A stretch of 64,000 nucleotides of DNA from Deltaproteobacteria bacterium. Lineage in GTDB: Bacteria > Myxococcota_A > UBA9042. Shown in pieces: positions 17,590 to 28,300 of this stretch; within the stretch, counting starts at the first letter, position 1, and the number at the start of each line of letters is the position of its first letter. The notes under the pieces are model-generated. The model was given only the letters and a program-made list of their open reading frames with translations, searched no databases and was not told the origin of the DNA. The position numbers and the translations under genes were made by a program. The stretch spans positions 1 through 64,000 of the forward strand of contig JACKFC010000011.1 in NCBI GenBank assembly GCA_020632665.1. Reading direction: 5' to 3'.

Positions 17590-18714
17590 CTAGAATCCCT
17601 TCGGCATGATCGCGGCCATTCCGCGCTCGAGTTCGCGCACCGAATGGGTCAGGTAGGCGAGGGAGTGCTGGTCGTAGGCCTCGACGACCATCGCGATGCC
17701 GATCTGCTCATCGGGGTACTGCTTGATATCGCGCACCGCACTGCCACGCAGGCCGTCGCCGCGCCAGACGATCTCGAAGCGATTGCCACGCTTGACCCCG
17801 TGTGCGGCGCCCTTGTCGATGTAGACGTAGGAGTGCTGCCCGGTGGCGACGGTCTCGTGGTGGAAATCGACGATCGTTCCGACGAGCTCGGACTCGTTCG
17901 GCCGCGGCGAGACCGTGGTCAACGGCTCGAAGAGGTTGGTCACCAGGTCGCCGCGGCCGATCTCGGCGTGGGCCTTGGTCAGCACCATGCCGACGATCTC
18001 GCGACGGGTGTTCACGACCTCGCCCTCACCGACGAAGTTGATCTTGTAGCCGATCGTCTTGCCGCTGTGCGGATGGCGAATCGGCCGCTCGACCCGGTAG
18101 ACGACGTAGCGGTCGCCGTCGCGCACGCAGGGACCCGCGACCTCGAGGTCGGCCTCGCGGCCCTCTTCTTCGGCCTTCGCAGCCTCGGCGACGGTCGTCT
18201 TCTCCACCGCGTTGCAGCGCTTGAGCGCGAAGCGGGTGTAGACCTCGTCGAGCGTGCCCAGCATCGCCCGCTCCTCGCGGCTGCCCTCGATGACGCCGCT
18301 CTCACGGTAGTCGCGGGCCGAGATATAGCCCACGCGCCGCGCCAGTGTGACGGGCGTGTACTGCCGGCGCGCAAAGCGGGACGCCGCGAAGGTGATGGCC
18401 TTGCGTTTGGTCATCGGCGCGCGACGGCGGCTGAGGTAGACCACGTCGCCTGGGTAGATGAGGTGCGGGTTGGTGATCTGTGGGTTGTAGGACCAGAGGC
18501 TCGGCCAATACCACGGCTCGTCGTAGTAGCCCTCGGCGATCGACCACAGCGTATCGCCGGCTTGGACAACGTGCGTCCGCTCACCCGACTTCGCCGTCTC
18601 CTGCATCTTGATGCTGGGCGTGGTCTTGTCGAAGGTCCAGGGCACTTCGGCAGCACCGATGGCGGGCAGCAGGAGGAGGGTGGCGAGCACACCGAGGGCG
18701 GAGGAACGCGTCAT
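17590..18714 (-). CDS. Secreted LysM-domain protein
   Basis: A 374-residue exported protein. A Sec signal (MTRSSALGVLATLLLLPAIG with an AAE cleavage region) is followed at about residues 47-95 by a LysM domain (THVVQAGDTLWSIAEGYYD, then NPQITNPHLIYPGDVVYL) that should bind peptidoglycan. The remaining 270 residues are beta-rich with no motif I recognise; proteins of this layout are common in Myxococcota. ATG 18714 overlaps the stop of the CpoB/YbgF-like gene (ATGA). The frame is open further upstream but only within that gene. It is probably a periplasmic cell-wall-associated factor. Confidence 0.8.
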   Translation of the reverse strand: MTRSSALGVLATLLLLPAIGAAEVPWTFDKTTPSIKMQETAKSGERTHVVQAGDTLWSIAEGYYDEPWYWPSLWSYNPQITNPHLIYPGDVVYLSRRRAPMTKRKAITFAASRFARRQYTPVTLARRVGYISARDYRESGVIEGSREERAMLGTLDEVYTRFALKRCNAVEKTTVAEAAKAEEEGREADLEVAGPCVRDGDRYVVYRVERPIRHPHSGKTIGYKINFVGEGEVVNTRREIVGMVLTKAHAEIGRGDLVTNLFEPLTTVSPRPNESELVGTIVDFHHETVATGQHSYVYIDKGAAHGVKRGNRFEIVWRGDGLRGSAVRDIKQYPDEQIGIAMVVEAYDQHSLAYLTHSVRELERGMAAIMPKGF

Positions 18715-19583
18715 GGCTTGGCCTCGAAGCGCGAGAGCTGCTCGCGCGCCAGTTCGGCCGCCGAGGTCGACGGATAGAGCCGGACGAGCTGCCGCAGCAC
18801 GTCGCGCGTCAGATCGCGCTCGCCCAGGTTCTTGTAGCAGAGCGCCGTCTTCAGCATGGCGTCGGGCACCTTGTTGCCGCGCGGGAAGCGCTCGACGACC
18901 TGCGAGAAGACCCCGGCAGCCTTCAGCCACAGGGCCTTGGCGTACCAGGTCTCACCGATCCAATAGAGGGCGTTGTCCGAGAGCGGGTGGTCGGGATGGG
19001 AGGCGAGGAAGCCCTCGAACGCCGCCCGCGCCTGGTCCAGCTGGCCGGCGTCGAGGAGCGACTTCGCCGCACGATAGGACGACGCGGCGGCCTCCTCGGC
19101 GGTATTACCCTCTTGCGGTGGGGCGTCGCGCGAAGCCACGCGCGGACCCGCGGCCTTGGGCGGGGGCGCCTCGCGGCGACCGGGGGCCGGCTCGACGTGC
19201 GGCACGCCGTCTGGGCCGATGACCACGGTGCGGGGCGCCTGCTCTGGACGGGCGGGCGCCGGCGGCGGCTCCGACTCCGGCGACGGCACGACGACGCGCG
19301 GCAGCGACGGCACCGGCTCCGGATCGACGTTGCGCGCCGTGCGCTCTGAAGCGATCCGCTCGGACTCGAGCTTATCCTGCAGGACCACAAGACGGTTGCG
19401 GAACTCGTCGAACTGCACCCGCTGCGCCGCTTGGTTGCGGCGCAATTCGGAGATCTCTTCGCGCTGGCGGCTGAGTTCGGAATCGAGCCGCTCGATCTGC
19501 GCGCCGCTGCAGCCACCGATGAACGGAACCACAGCCACTGCGGCGATCAGAAGGAGATCAGCGGGTTGTCCTACAGAACGCAA
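18711..19583 (-). CDS. CpoB/YbgF-like TPR lipoprotein
   Basis: A 290-residue lipoprotein. The signal peptide ends VVPFIGGC, a good lipobox. It is followed by a coiled coil (IERLDSELSRQREEISELRR), a Pro-rich linker, and tetratricopeptide repeats in the last 130 residues (SYRAAKSLLDAGQLDQARAA, ALYWIGETWYAKALW). This order is typical of YbgF/CpoB proteins, which coordinate Tol-Pal and murein synthesis during division. TTG 19583 is chosen because GGGGAGG lies at correct spacing; GTG 19589 or longer starts are possible. No tol genes are nearby. It overlaps the LysM gene by four bases. Confidence 0.75.
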   Translation of the reverse strand: MRSVGQPADLLLIAAVAVVPFIGGCSGAQIERLDSELSRQREEISELRRNQAAQRVQFDEFRNRLVVLQDKLESERIASERTARNVDPEPVPSLPRVVVPSPESEPPPAPARPEQAPRTVVIGPDGVPHVEPAPGRREAPPPKAAGPRVASRDAPPQEGNTAEEAAASSYRAAKSLLDAGQLDQARAAFEGFLASHPDHPLSDNALYWIGETWYAKALWLKAAGVFSQVVERFPRGNKVPDAMLKTALCYKNLGERDLTRDVLRQLVRLYPSTSAAELAREQLSRFEAKP

Positions 19584-19647
19584 AGCCACCTCCCCTGCTC
19601 GGGGCGAGACAGTCCGGGTCGGATCGTGATCTTCGGTGGGGCGGCTG

Positions 19648-20037
19648 TCAAACTTTCCGCGCCGCGACGCCCAATGCCCGGCGTAGATGCACGATCCGCG
19701 GCACCGCGCGGGCCCACGCGAGCCCGACCGCTGCCAGCGTCCGCGCCGTGACCGTACCTGCGCGGAGCGGAATCTGCAGCGCGCCACGTTCCAGCGCACA
19801 GACTCGACCGACAACGGCCGCCTCCGGGACTGCGGGCTCCGCACCCGCCGTGTCGCCACGAACGTAGAGGTACGTCGCGGTCACGCCATGGACGCGGTGC
19901 ATGCACAGCTGGCCTCGGTGCCCGAGATAGCAGACGAGATCACCGCGTCGCAGGGGGCCGGGGCCGATTCGGAGGGACCAGCCTTCACCGAGTGGGCGCA
20001 TCGAACGGCCTCGCAGCGGAATCCGACGTTCGCTCAC
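19648..20037 (-). CDS. S24/S26-family peptidase-like protein of the peptide-maturation locus
   Basis: A 129-residue protein starting GTG SERRIPLRGRSMRPLGEGWS. It resembles the catalytic domain of signal peptidase I / LexA-like S24-S26 peptidases. The nucleophile Ser is expected in GRSMRP near residue 12, then a hydrophobic RRGDLVCYLGHRG strand, HRVHG in the place of the general-base region, and a VRGDT turn. There is no N-terminal membrane anchor, but the C-terminal 40 residues are moderately hydrophobic. The start GTGA overlaps the stop of the radical SAM gene, so both are translated together. Such small peptidases often accompany PqqD, HPr-kinase-like and radical SAM genes, and cleaving the modified peptide from its leader is the obvious inferred role. 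The catalytic Lys of S26 enzymes is not evident. Confidence 0.7.
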   Translation of the reverse strand: MSERRIPLRGRSMRPLGEGWSLRIGPGPLRRGDLVCYLGHRGQLCMHRVHGVTATYLYVRGDTAGAEPAVPEAAVVGRVCALERGALQIPLRAGTVTARTLAAVGLAWARAVPRIVHLRRALGVAARKV

Positions 20038-21227
20038 GCATTCCTCCGCGAACCCGTCGTTCCTGGTCGCAAGATCGGGAAGTGCGCCTTTCGGACGCGC
20101 GGCGGCGCCTCGGTATGCTCCGGTATTCCGGCCCAGAAAGCCGGCTCGAAGCGATGGCCATATTCCGCCTCGAAGGCCTTCATTTTGGCACGCGTGCGCT
20201 GATGAAAGACGTCCGGAGCGGCGCGAAAGTCGCCGGTTCGCTTGAAGGCCTCTCCCGGACAATAGAAGCAGTTGCCGCCGGCACTGCACGAGAGGCAGTC
20301 CGACCGATCAGCATTGGTCCAAGCCACAATCTCTTTTCGCCGTTCGCTCTGGTGCCAGATCTCCGCCAGGGTCTGCTCCCGCAGATGGCCAATTTCCATT
20401 GGGAACATGACACAAGGCGTAACTGCACCATCCGGCGCGACGTAGACGGAGCTGCGAGCAGCGCCGCACGGGGCTGCGGTCGCGTCCAGTCGAACGACGC
20501 GGCCGTCATCGTCGCCCTGCATGATTCGCTGCTGTTGAATCACGCGGTAGGCTTGCACGAGCTCGGTGTCGCCGAGGTCGAGCTGCTCGATCCCTTGCGA
20601 GAGGCCATTGTCGGGTTGAATTCCGACGCCGATCGAAACCCTGCATCCGAGTGCGCTGAAGTATCGCAAAAGATCGGCGCCTTCGTGGACCGAGCTACGC
20701 ATCGCGACCCAGGAGATGGACACCTCCACGCCGATTCGTCGCATCTCCGCGATGCCCTGCAGCGTGGCCTCGAACGAGCCAGGAACGCGTGTGATCGCAT
20801 CGTGCACGCGCGCGTTCAGTGAGTAGACGCTCACCTCCACCCGGTCCACCACCTGGCTGGCCAACCACGCCGCGCGCGCGGCTGTGATGTTGCCAGCATG
20901 CGTCTTGATCCTGCTCACGAGCCCATGCTGACTGGCCCGCTCGACCAAGCTCTCGAAGTCGGGCCGGGCGAAAGGCTCACCACCGCTCCATGTCAGCCGC
21001 AAGACCCCGAGATCGGCCGCCTGGTCGACGAGGTCGAGCAGTTCGTCGTTTCGCAGCTCCGGCCAATCGGTCTTGCGGTCCAGGTAGCAATGTTCACAGT
21101 CGAGGTCGCAACGGTAGGTCAGGTCGATGTGCAGCGAGAGCGGCACTCCACGGGCTCTGCGATCGTCAGACGCGAGCGACGCAAACTCGGCAGCGAGACG
21201 AGAGAAGGCTGGGTCGGCCGTGGTCAT
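20034..21227 (-). CDS. Radical SAM/SPASM peptide-modifying enzyme
   Basis: A 397-residue enzyme. The [4Fe-4S]-SAM motif is C40DLDCEHC47 (CxxxCxxC), followed by the SAM-binding LTWSGGEPFARPDF. The C-terminal SPASM-like region holds further cysteines (PCGAARS, TPCVMF, SDCLSCSAGGNCFYCPG) that would bind one or two auxiliary clusters. This architecture is characteristic of RiPP maturases making thioether, C-C or epimerised products. It overlaps the HPr-kinase-like gene by four bases upstream (ATGA) and the S26 peptidase gene downstream (GTGA). The putative 60-residue substrate is encoded just upstream of the kinase-like gene. No leader-binding RRE is obvious at its N-terminus, consistent with a separate PqqD-like protein at 29560-29847. 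Confidence 0.85.
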   Translation of the reverse strand: MTTADPAFSRLAAEFASLASDDRRARGVPLSLHIDLTYRCDLDCEHCYLDRKTDWPELRNDELLDLVDQAADLGVLRLTWSGGEPFARPDFESLVERASQHGLVSRIKTHAGNITAARAAWLASQVVDRVEVSVYSLNARVHDAITRVPGSFEATLQGIAEMRRIGVEVSISWVAMRSSVHEGADLLRYFSALGCRVSIGVGIQPDNGLSQGIEQLDLGDTELVQAYRVIQQQRIMQGDDDGRVVRLDATAAPCGAARSSVYVAPDGAVTPCVMFPMEIGHLREQTLAEIWHQSERRKEIVAWTNADRSDCLSCSAGGNCFYCPGEAFKRTGDFRAAPDVFHQRTRAKMKAFEAEYGHRFEPAFWAGIPEHTEAPPRVRKAHFPILRPGTTGSRRNA

Positions 21228-22108
21228 CTCGGCCAGCCCGCGAAGAGCGCCGCATGAGCCGTCGCATCCTCGTCGTCGAGCACGTGCTCGAACGCCGCCT
21301 CGGGAGCCTGCTGCAAGAGCGTAGTGGCGTTGTCGAGCGCGCGCGTCTCGAGGCCGCGAAACATCGTCATCTGCGGGAGCAGGTCGAGCATCGCGGCCGC
21401 AGCGCTACGTGGTCGCCGGCAAGAACGATCGATGCCGCGGGTCAGGTGGCAGAGGCCGGCCAGCGGGAGCCAAGTCCTGCCGGCGACGCTCTGTGCCGCG
21501 CGGCGTTCTGCATAGAGTGCGTGATACCATCCACCCCGGAACGGCTCGAGCATCGCGTACTCGTCGCTGAGGACGGCACCTTGAAATCGGTTCGCCAAGG
21601 TGGACTTGCCGGCACCGCTCGGTCCATAGGCGACGACGACGCGTCCCTTGTCCTCCAATGCCGCGGCGTGCAACGCGACACCACCGCGAAGGATCAGTCG
21701 GGCGATCAGGACCGCAAGGGCGGCGCTCTGCACGATATCGCCGTAGGCGTGCCGGCCGCTGCGAAGGGGCTTGACGGCGAGTTGACCATGGGCGCCATGC
21801 CACCGAGCGATGAACCCTGGGCCGGCGAGGCTCCCGCCATCATCGCGGTGCTCGAAGCAGATGTCCGCAGGTGTGTCTGCATCACCGAGATCGAGCACGT
21901 CGAGCCGCAGTCGTGGTTTGGGTCGCTGTAGCTCGCGCCAGTTCGAGGTTGGACTTCCTTCCGGGAGCAGCAACTCGACCGCGTCGAGCCCGAGTGCGTT
22001 CACAACGGCTCCACCGGTCCAGCTGACCAAGTCATCCGTAGCGCAAAGAAAGAGGGTGCCGTCGCTGCCAGTGGAAAAGCGGGCGGCGGCCGGCCCCTGC
22101 CGCTCCAT
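21224..22108 (-). CDS. HPr-kinase-like P-loop protein of the peptide locus
   Basis: A 294-residue cytoplasmic protein whose C-terminal half resembles the HPr kinase/phosphorylase P-loop domain. It has GVALHAAALE followed by Walker A GPSGAGKS at 162-169, then LSDEYAML downstream, where acidic residues would position Mg. HPr itself is not encoded nearby. Such HprK-related proteins are known from several PqqD-linked peptide systems (for example those named HPr-rel-A). Start ATG 22108 overlaps the stop of the precursor peptide by one base (TGATG), a strong sign of coupled translation; the frame is open upstream but overlaps the peptide gene. It may phosphorylate the peptide or use ATP in maturation, but this is inference. 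Confidence 0.8.
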   Translation of the reverse strand: MERQGPAAARFSTGSDGTLFLCATDDLVSWTGGAVVNALGLDAVELLLPEGSPTSNWRELQRPKPRLRLDVLDLGDADTPADICFEHRDDGGSLAGPGFIARWHGAHGQLAVKPLRSGRHAYGDIVQSAALAVLIARLILRGGVALHAAALEDKGRVVVAYGPSGAGKSTLANRFQGAVLSDEYAMLEPFRGGWYHALYAERRAAQSVAGRTWLPLAGLCHLTRGIDRSCRRPRSAAAAMLDLLPQMTMFRGLETRALDNATTLLQQAPEAAFEHVLDDEDATAHAALFAGWPR

Positions 22109-22290
22109 CAAGCAGACGTGCAATCTTCGCCACCGAGGGAGACGGATCCACTCTCCCCACAGGGTGTGGTCGCGAGCACGGAGTAGACGTCGCGCGCGGC
22201 GAACGACTCGACGATGGGAGCGCTCCAAGCGTCACGGCCCGTCTCGTCGCGGCGGACGTTCTCTTCGATTCGCTGCTCTTGCTCGTTCAT
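22108..22290 (-). CDS. Putative RiPP-like precursor peptide
   Basis: A 60-residue peptide: charged N-terminus MNEQEQRIEENVRRDETGRD, a middle segment AWSAPIVESFAARDVYSVL, and a C-terminal TTPCGESGSVSLGGEDCTSA. The WSAPIV element resembles the aromatic-x-x-Pro-x-aliphatic leader motifs that PqqD-like domains bind. The C-terminal Gly/Ser-rich stretch has two cysteines 12 residues apart, a reasonable core for thioether or other radical SAM crosslinks. AAGGAG lies seven bases before the ATG. The stop overlaps the start of the HPr-kinase-like gene (TGATG). The gene is 39 bases after the end of the 2350-residue lipoprotein gene. No homologue is known to me; the assignment rests on context and composition. 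Confidence 0.7.
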   Translation of the reverse strand: MNEQEQRIEENVRRDETGRDAWSAPIVESFAARDVYSVLATTPCGESGSVSLGGEDCTSA

Positions 22291-22329
22291 GTCGGACTCC
22301 TTGTCAGAGGGCTGGTAGGTGTCAGGGGG

Positions 22330-25300
22330 TTAGTAGATCAGGATGGCGTAGCCTTCGCTTTGCGTCGAGACAATCGCATCCGGCAGACCATCTCCGTTGA
22401 AGTCGCCGACGCCGGAGAAGCTGAACGCACCGAGCGTAGCGGCCCCCGCGACGAAGGGATGGGTCATGAACACGTCATCCACGTTGTAGGAGGGAATGTC
22501 CGGCGTGGGCGAAGTCGAGCGCTTCTGGGCAGCTCGGAACACCATCGCCGTCCTTCCGCCCGGCGCGTTGAACGGACGCCCACCCATGATCGCGATCGTG
22601 CCGTCTCCCTGGTCGAAGAAGTCCCCGACCGGGACGATCGGGGAAGCCCACACCTCGGAGGCGTAACCCGCAACGTTGGAGAGCAAGGTCGTATCGCCCG
22701 GGACCTGCGACTGGTTCAGGGTCAGCACCTTGCCCAGGTTCTGCGCGATGACCTTGCCGCTGCACCAATAGAGCCAATTCGCTCCGGATGAAGGAGCGTG
22801 CATCGCGGCAAGGTCCGGGACCGCGTCGCCATCGAAGTCAACGCGGATCGGGCTGCTGAAGTTGTCGGGGCCGGTGTTGTGGGGGCGAACGACGACCGCA
22901 GTGGCGTCTGCGTTGCCGGCGCCGTCCAGATCTCCGGTCAGCGTCAAGTCCGCAGCACCAGTCCACGGCCGTCCCTTGAGCACGTAGATCTGGGTGAGGC
23001 CCGAGAACTGGCTGATCGCCAAGTCCTCGTATTGCTGACCTGTGCCGTCGCCGTCGGTCAACATATTGCCCACACTGGCGGCCATGCGACCGAAGCCGGG
23101 ACTACCGACCGAATCGGTGCGGGTGATGCGAAGCACGTTGTTGGCGGCGCGGTCCCCTTCGACCGTGATGTTGATCGTCTTGTTGGCACCCACCGTCCAA
23201 CTCGCGTTGCCGGGGATCACATAGACGCGATCAGGCTCGTCGCCCTTGGAGGGCACCCACAGAACGATATCCTCTACGGCCTTGCCGCTTCCGCTGACGT
23301 CGCCGTTGAAGTTGCCGGCCGACGCGAGAGCGCGGATGCCCTGCGTCAGGTTGCTGTAGATACCGGTGATGGTCACGTCTGGAGTCGTGGAAATCGCCTT
23401 GCCCTGTTGTCCGAGGAAGATTTGGACCTCACGATCGACGTTTGTGCCCTCGCCAACCGAGACGACGAGATCCTGGATTCCGTCGCCGTTCACATCGATC
23501 CCCGTAATGAACTCGCGACCCATGGCGAGGGTGTTGTCGAAGCAGGTGTGGGTCGAGGCGGATTTCGCCTGGATGTCCAGGTCCGATACGGTCGAGTCGG
23601 AGTTCGCATGGCCGTAGATGACGCAGAACTTGCCGCCGGACGCGGCGCCAATCTTGACGTCACCGAGCCCGTCGCCGTTCACATCGCCAATACCACCGGC
23701 GCGCTGATACAGTGCGGCGGAGTTCCACGGCGCGACGGACGACGAGATCTTTGCGTAGCGCAAGCGAATCGCGTCCGTGGAGACGACATTGCTGATGGCA
23801 CCGACGTTGCCGGCTGCGTCGATTGCGCGCACTGCGAAGAAATACTTCGACTTGCCGTTGTCGGACAGCGGGCCGAACTTGCAGGAATCCGAATCCGCTC
23901 GTGGATCTGGCCCCTCGACGATGATGCTCTCATCGGCGCCAGGAGCAGCCGGGCTCGGCACCTTCGTGGCGGCCAGAGACGTCACTGCGCACGCGCTGCC
24001 AAAGGTCGTCGCGTCGGTGATTTCACTCGTGCTGTAGACGACCTCATACTTCGCAGCAGCGGTACCCGCGTTGCCGTTGTCGGCGACGGCCTTGAAGCTC
24101 AGCTTGGCAAACGGACGCCGCGGGTTGATGTCGCCATCGCCGAAGTCCGCCAGGGTGATCGCCGCCGGCGGCGTCCAATCGACCTGAATCGTGATGTCGG
24201 CGGTTGCAGTATTGCCGGCGGCATCTTTGACGGTGGCGCGGATCGTGCTGGTCTTGTCCTGGGCCAGATCGAGGAACTTGATCTCCGTCGCGACGGTTCC
24301 GTTTGCGCCAAATACCAGCGGGAGGGTGAGGCTCGAAGTCGCGTTGGTGGCCGTACCGCTGACCTCCTCGAGCGAGACCAGAGCCCCCCCGGAGAGGCCA
24401 CTGTCTGTCGTGCTGAGAAGCAGGTGGAGCTGATGGCCGTTCTTGCCGACGTCGAGATCGGCAGCCTTTGCGACGGCCACGGTGCTTCCACCGGCCGGCG
24501 TGCTCTTACCCGCCACGGTGCCCGCGACGAAGGCGACGGTCGGGTTCTTCAAGTCTGCCTGGAGCGAGATCGGCCCCGACGCACCTCCCTCGGTGGTCCC
24601 TGCATAGGCCTTGACCTCGACGCTTGTGTCGACGCCGTCTGCGATCACGATGTCGGCAGAGGCCTTTGCGTCGACGGGGCTCTTGCTGGCCACTTCGCTA
24701 CCACCGACGTAGAACTTCAAGGCGTCGACTGCCCCACATGGGCCGAGGTACTCGGCCGTGACGTTGGCGGTGACGCTTGCACAGTCACTGCCCGGAGTCG
24801 CGCAGGCTGCCGTATTCAGCTTGCCGTCCGCCGGCAGCCCCTTCACCGTGACCAAACATCCCGTCAGCGAAACCTTGAACTTGCGGTCAATCGTCGTCTT
24901 GTTGCCGACGGCGTCGGTAGCCACGAGTCGAAGCACGTAGTTCGCGCTGGTCCCGAACGGTATCGTCACGCTCACCGTCGGCTCGTTGGCGCCGTCGTTG
25001 GTCACGGTCCCGGTGGAAACCGGATTGAACGACGCGCAGTTTGCGAACGTATCGTCACACTCGACCCCCAACGTCAGCCCCCAGGTCGAGGCGCCGCTCG
25101 TGCCGAACGTCACCGCCACCTGGTATCCGCTCGCCACCGATGCGTCGTCGGCGTCACCGAAGGCTTGGAGGTCCGTCGGGTTCGCGATCGATGCAGTGGG
25201 CGCGACCGTGTCGACGGAGATCTTGGCCGGAATCGTCGCGACGATCGAGGTATTGGCGCAGGTGTCCGAGATCGTGGCCGTGAGGGTGTGCTCGCCGTCG

Positions 25301-28300
25301 GTCAGGGTACCGTAGAGCGCGTGGGTGAACGACGCCGTGCCCGAGGCCATCGCCACGGATCCGATCGTCGTCCCACCGTCTTTCAAGATGACCGGGGCTC
25401 CTTCGGTGTCGACGTCCGCGCTGGAGATCGCGATGTCGAGGCCGTCCGCTCCATTCAAGGTCGCCTTGCTCGGGGCGGTGAATGCCCCGATCGGGACGAT
25501 CGTGTTGACGTCATAGGTTCCGACCACGACGGGCGCCGCCTCGTTGCCGACCGCGTCCGTGGCGATGGCGACCAGCGACGTGCTACCCTCCTTGGTCAAC
25601 TTGATGCTGACGCCGGCAACATTGTTGGTCGTCGAGGCCGTGCCGACCACACTGCCGCCGGTCACGATGTCGATACGTGCGTCCTCGCCGGTCGTCGTCG
25701 CTGCGAAGCTGAAGGAGCCACCAGGCGCACCTCCGTCGAGCTTGCTCTGGGACGCCTTGGCGAGGCAGGTCGCCGGAACACCGGCAGCCGTCGGCGGAAG
25801 AACCGACTTCAAGGTCGGAGCGATGGAGTCGATCAGAAGCCGGCGTGAGCGCGTGGTCGCGATATTCGACGTATCGGAGAGGACCCAATTCGCGGCGACG
25901 GCTGCGTCCAGGCCTGTCGGTAGCAGCTCGGCGTGGACCTCGTGCAGTGCGTCAGGCGCACTCTTGAGGTCGACGACGGCAGAGTAGGCCTGCAACGTCT
26001 GGGATTCACCCAACTGCTTGGTTCCGGCCTTTGCGCAGGCAGCACCGGTCGCCGTCGGCGAGTTCGAGCAGACGCGCAGGGTCGATCCGGGCAATACGCC
26101 CAAGACCGCGACGCTGAGCGAGCGCACGGCGAGCTTGGGCCACGGGACCGTACACTTCGACAGGTAGCAGAACTCGGACGCCGCGCAATCGCTGTTGCTC
26201 TTGCAGGAGCCCAAGGTGCCGGCGCCTGGGCCAGAAATGCGAACCTCGGGCGCGCTCGCCACGACGCTGAAGATCTGCGTCCATGTCGTGGTGTTGCCGG
26301 CTGCGTCGCTCGCGGTCACCTGCAGCTTGATGTCGGAGCCATCGGGCATCGAGACGGTTCCGAGATTCACCGACTTCTTGGTGCCTTCAGCAGCCCCGAC
26401 GTGGTTGCTGATCGTCTTGTTGGAGATCTGGGTGTCGCCCTTGTAGACAGAGAGCGTCAAAGGGCTCGACGACGGCACGCCGTCGAACGAGAAGACGAGG
26501 TTGGCCTGCACGCCGTTGGCTGCGTTGCCGTCGATATCGTCGAGCGCGAGGAACGACGTCTTCGGTGGCACGATTCCGTACAGCACCGGCGCGACTCGGT
26601 CGATGGTGATCTTGGCGACAGCTGGCGTGGCCTGCTGCCCGGCTTCATCCGTGACGGTCGCACGGAGCGTGCACGAGGTGCCGTGCGGCAAGGTTTGTGA
26701 GACGAACGAGGCAGTACCGCCTGCGACGGTCGCGACGGTCGTGACCGTGGACGAGCCTGGCAGACCGCAGACGATCTCGAGCTTCGCCTCGACACCGTCG
26801 CTGACCGACGTGGTCGTGATCCCGATATTGCTGATGCAATCCTTGAGCCCGGCCACGCACTTGCCGGAAGCCAGGTTGACGACTTCGCCGTCCTTGAGGG
26901 CACTGAATGCGACCGTCGGCTTCGAGGTCTTGTAGACCACCGAAAGCTGCGGACTGACTCCCTCGTCGGCTCCGGTCGAGGGAGTCATGACGACCTGCAG
27001 GATGTTCGCGCCCGGCTGGAGATCCGTGACTGTCGCTTCGTAGACTCCGCCGCCGACCTCGCTGAAGGCGACTGCAGGCATCTCGGCACCGTTGAGGATG
27101 AGCAACCCCGTTGCACCGAGCACCGGCGCGGAGGTCTTCTGACCCGTGACCTTGACTTGGACCTTGACCGAGTTCGTCGCGACCACGGTACCGGCCAACG
27201 GCTCGGTCCAGCCGACGACCACCGCGTTGGACTGCAGCGTGATGTTGGTGGTGACGGGGTTGGATTTGTTGCCGAGCGAGTCGGTCGCGGTCGCCACGAT
27301 CGCGTTGCTGCCCGGCTGCAGCGGAACCGAGCCGAAGGCAACTTGGCCGTTGCCGACGATCGTCTGGCAGGGCAGCGGGAAGCTGTTCACGACGAGGCAG
27401 ACCTTCGAGGTCGCCGTTGCCGGCTCACCGGAGAGGCTGTACGTCACTTTGGTTTGGTAGCCCAGTGCCACGTCGTTGGTATCCGGGTCCACCAGCGGGT
27501 CGAGCACGGTCTTGGTCGGCAGCGCCAAGGCCAACTTCGGCGGCGTCCGGTCGAGCGAGAAGGTGCGGGTCAGGCTCGAGCAGCTTCCGTCGGCGACGTC
27601 GTTGCCGAACGCGTCGGACGCACCGAGGGTCAGCGTGTAGGTGCCGTCGGGGAGCACGACCGGTGGCGACCCGACCTGCAGCGCGACCGATGCGGTGAAG
27701 CTGCCATTGGCGATCTTCGAGACCGGCGTGTCGATGAAGGTGGCTCCGCCGACCAACTGGACCTTCGCTTCGACGACCGCTCCGTCGAGGCCAGTCGCGG
27801 TCGCGCCGACCGCGAGTGAGGCGGCAGCGGTGACGAAGCCGTCGGCTGGCAGTTGAATCGTCATGCACGGCGGCGGAATCGCGAGCGTCACCGCGACCGG
27901 CAGGCTCTCGGCCGGATTCTGTGCGTCGTCACGAGCGATGCACACAACGGATGTGCCGTAGACGCCGGTCACGATCGAGACGGGTACCTCGACGACACCC
28001 GCGCCGCCGACGACCTGCGCCTTGCCGACCGCTGCGACACCGTAGGCCGAACCCGCTTCGTTCTTGCGGCAGTAGATGCCGATGCTGGCGCCGTCGAGCG
28101 CGTCCTGCAGCGCCACCGAGAAGGAGGTGTCGTAGGTGAGCGTGGTCGCGGTATTCACATCGTCCTTGGCGAGGAGGACGGAACCCGTCGCCGGCGACGT
28201 GATGGTCAGATTGGCCTTGTTGGCGATGACCGTGAACGACTTCTCGACCTCGCCGACGAGGCCACAGCCGTTGGTCGCCGTCACCTTGACCGCGTAGGTC

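Noticed and set aside
22798..25848. Long open frame opposite the giant lipoprotein
   Set aside because: Arg/Val/Asp-rich composition without domains, no ribosome-binding site, antisense to a well-supported gene.
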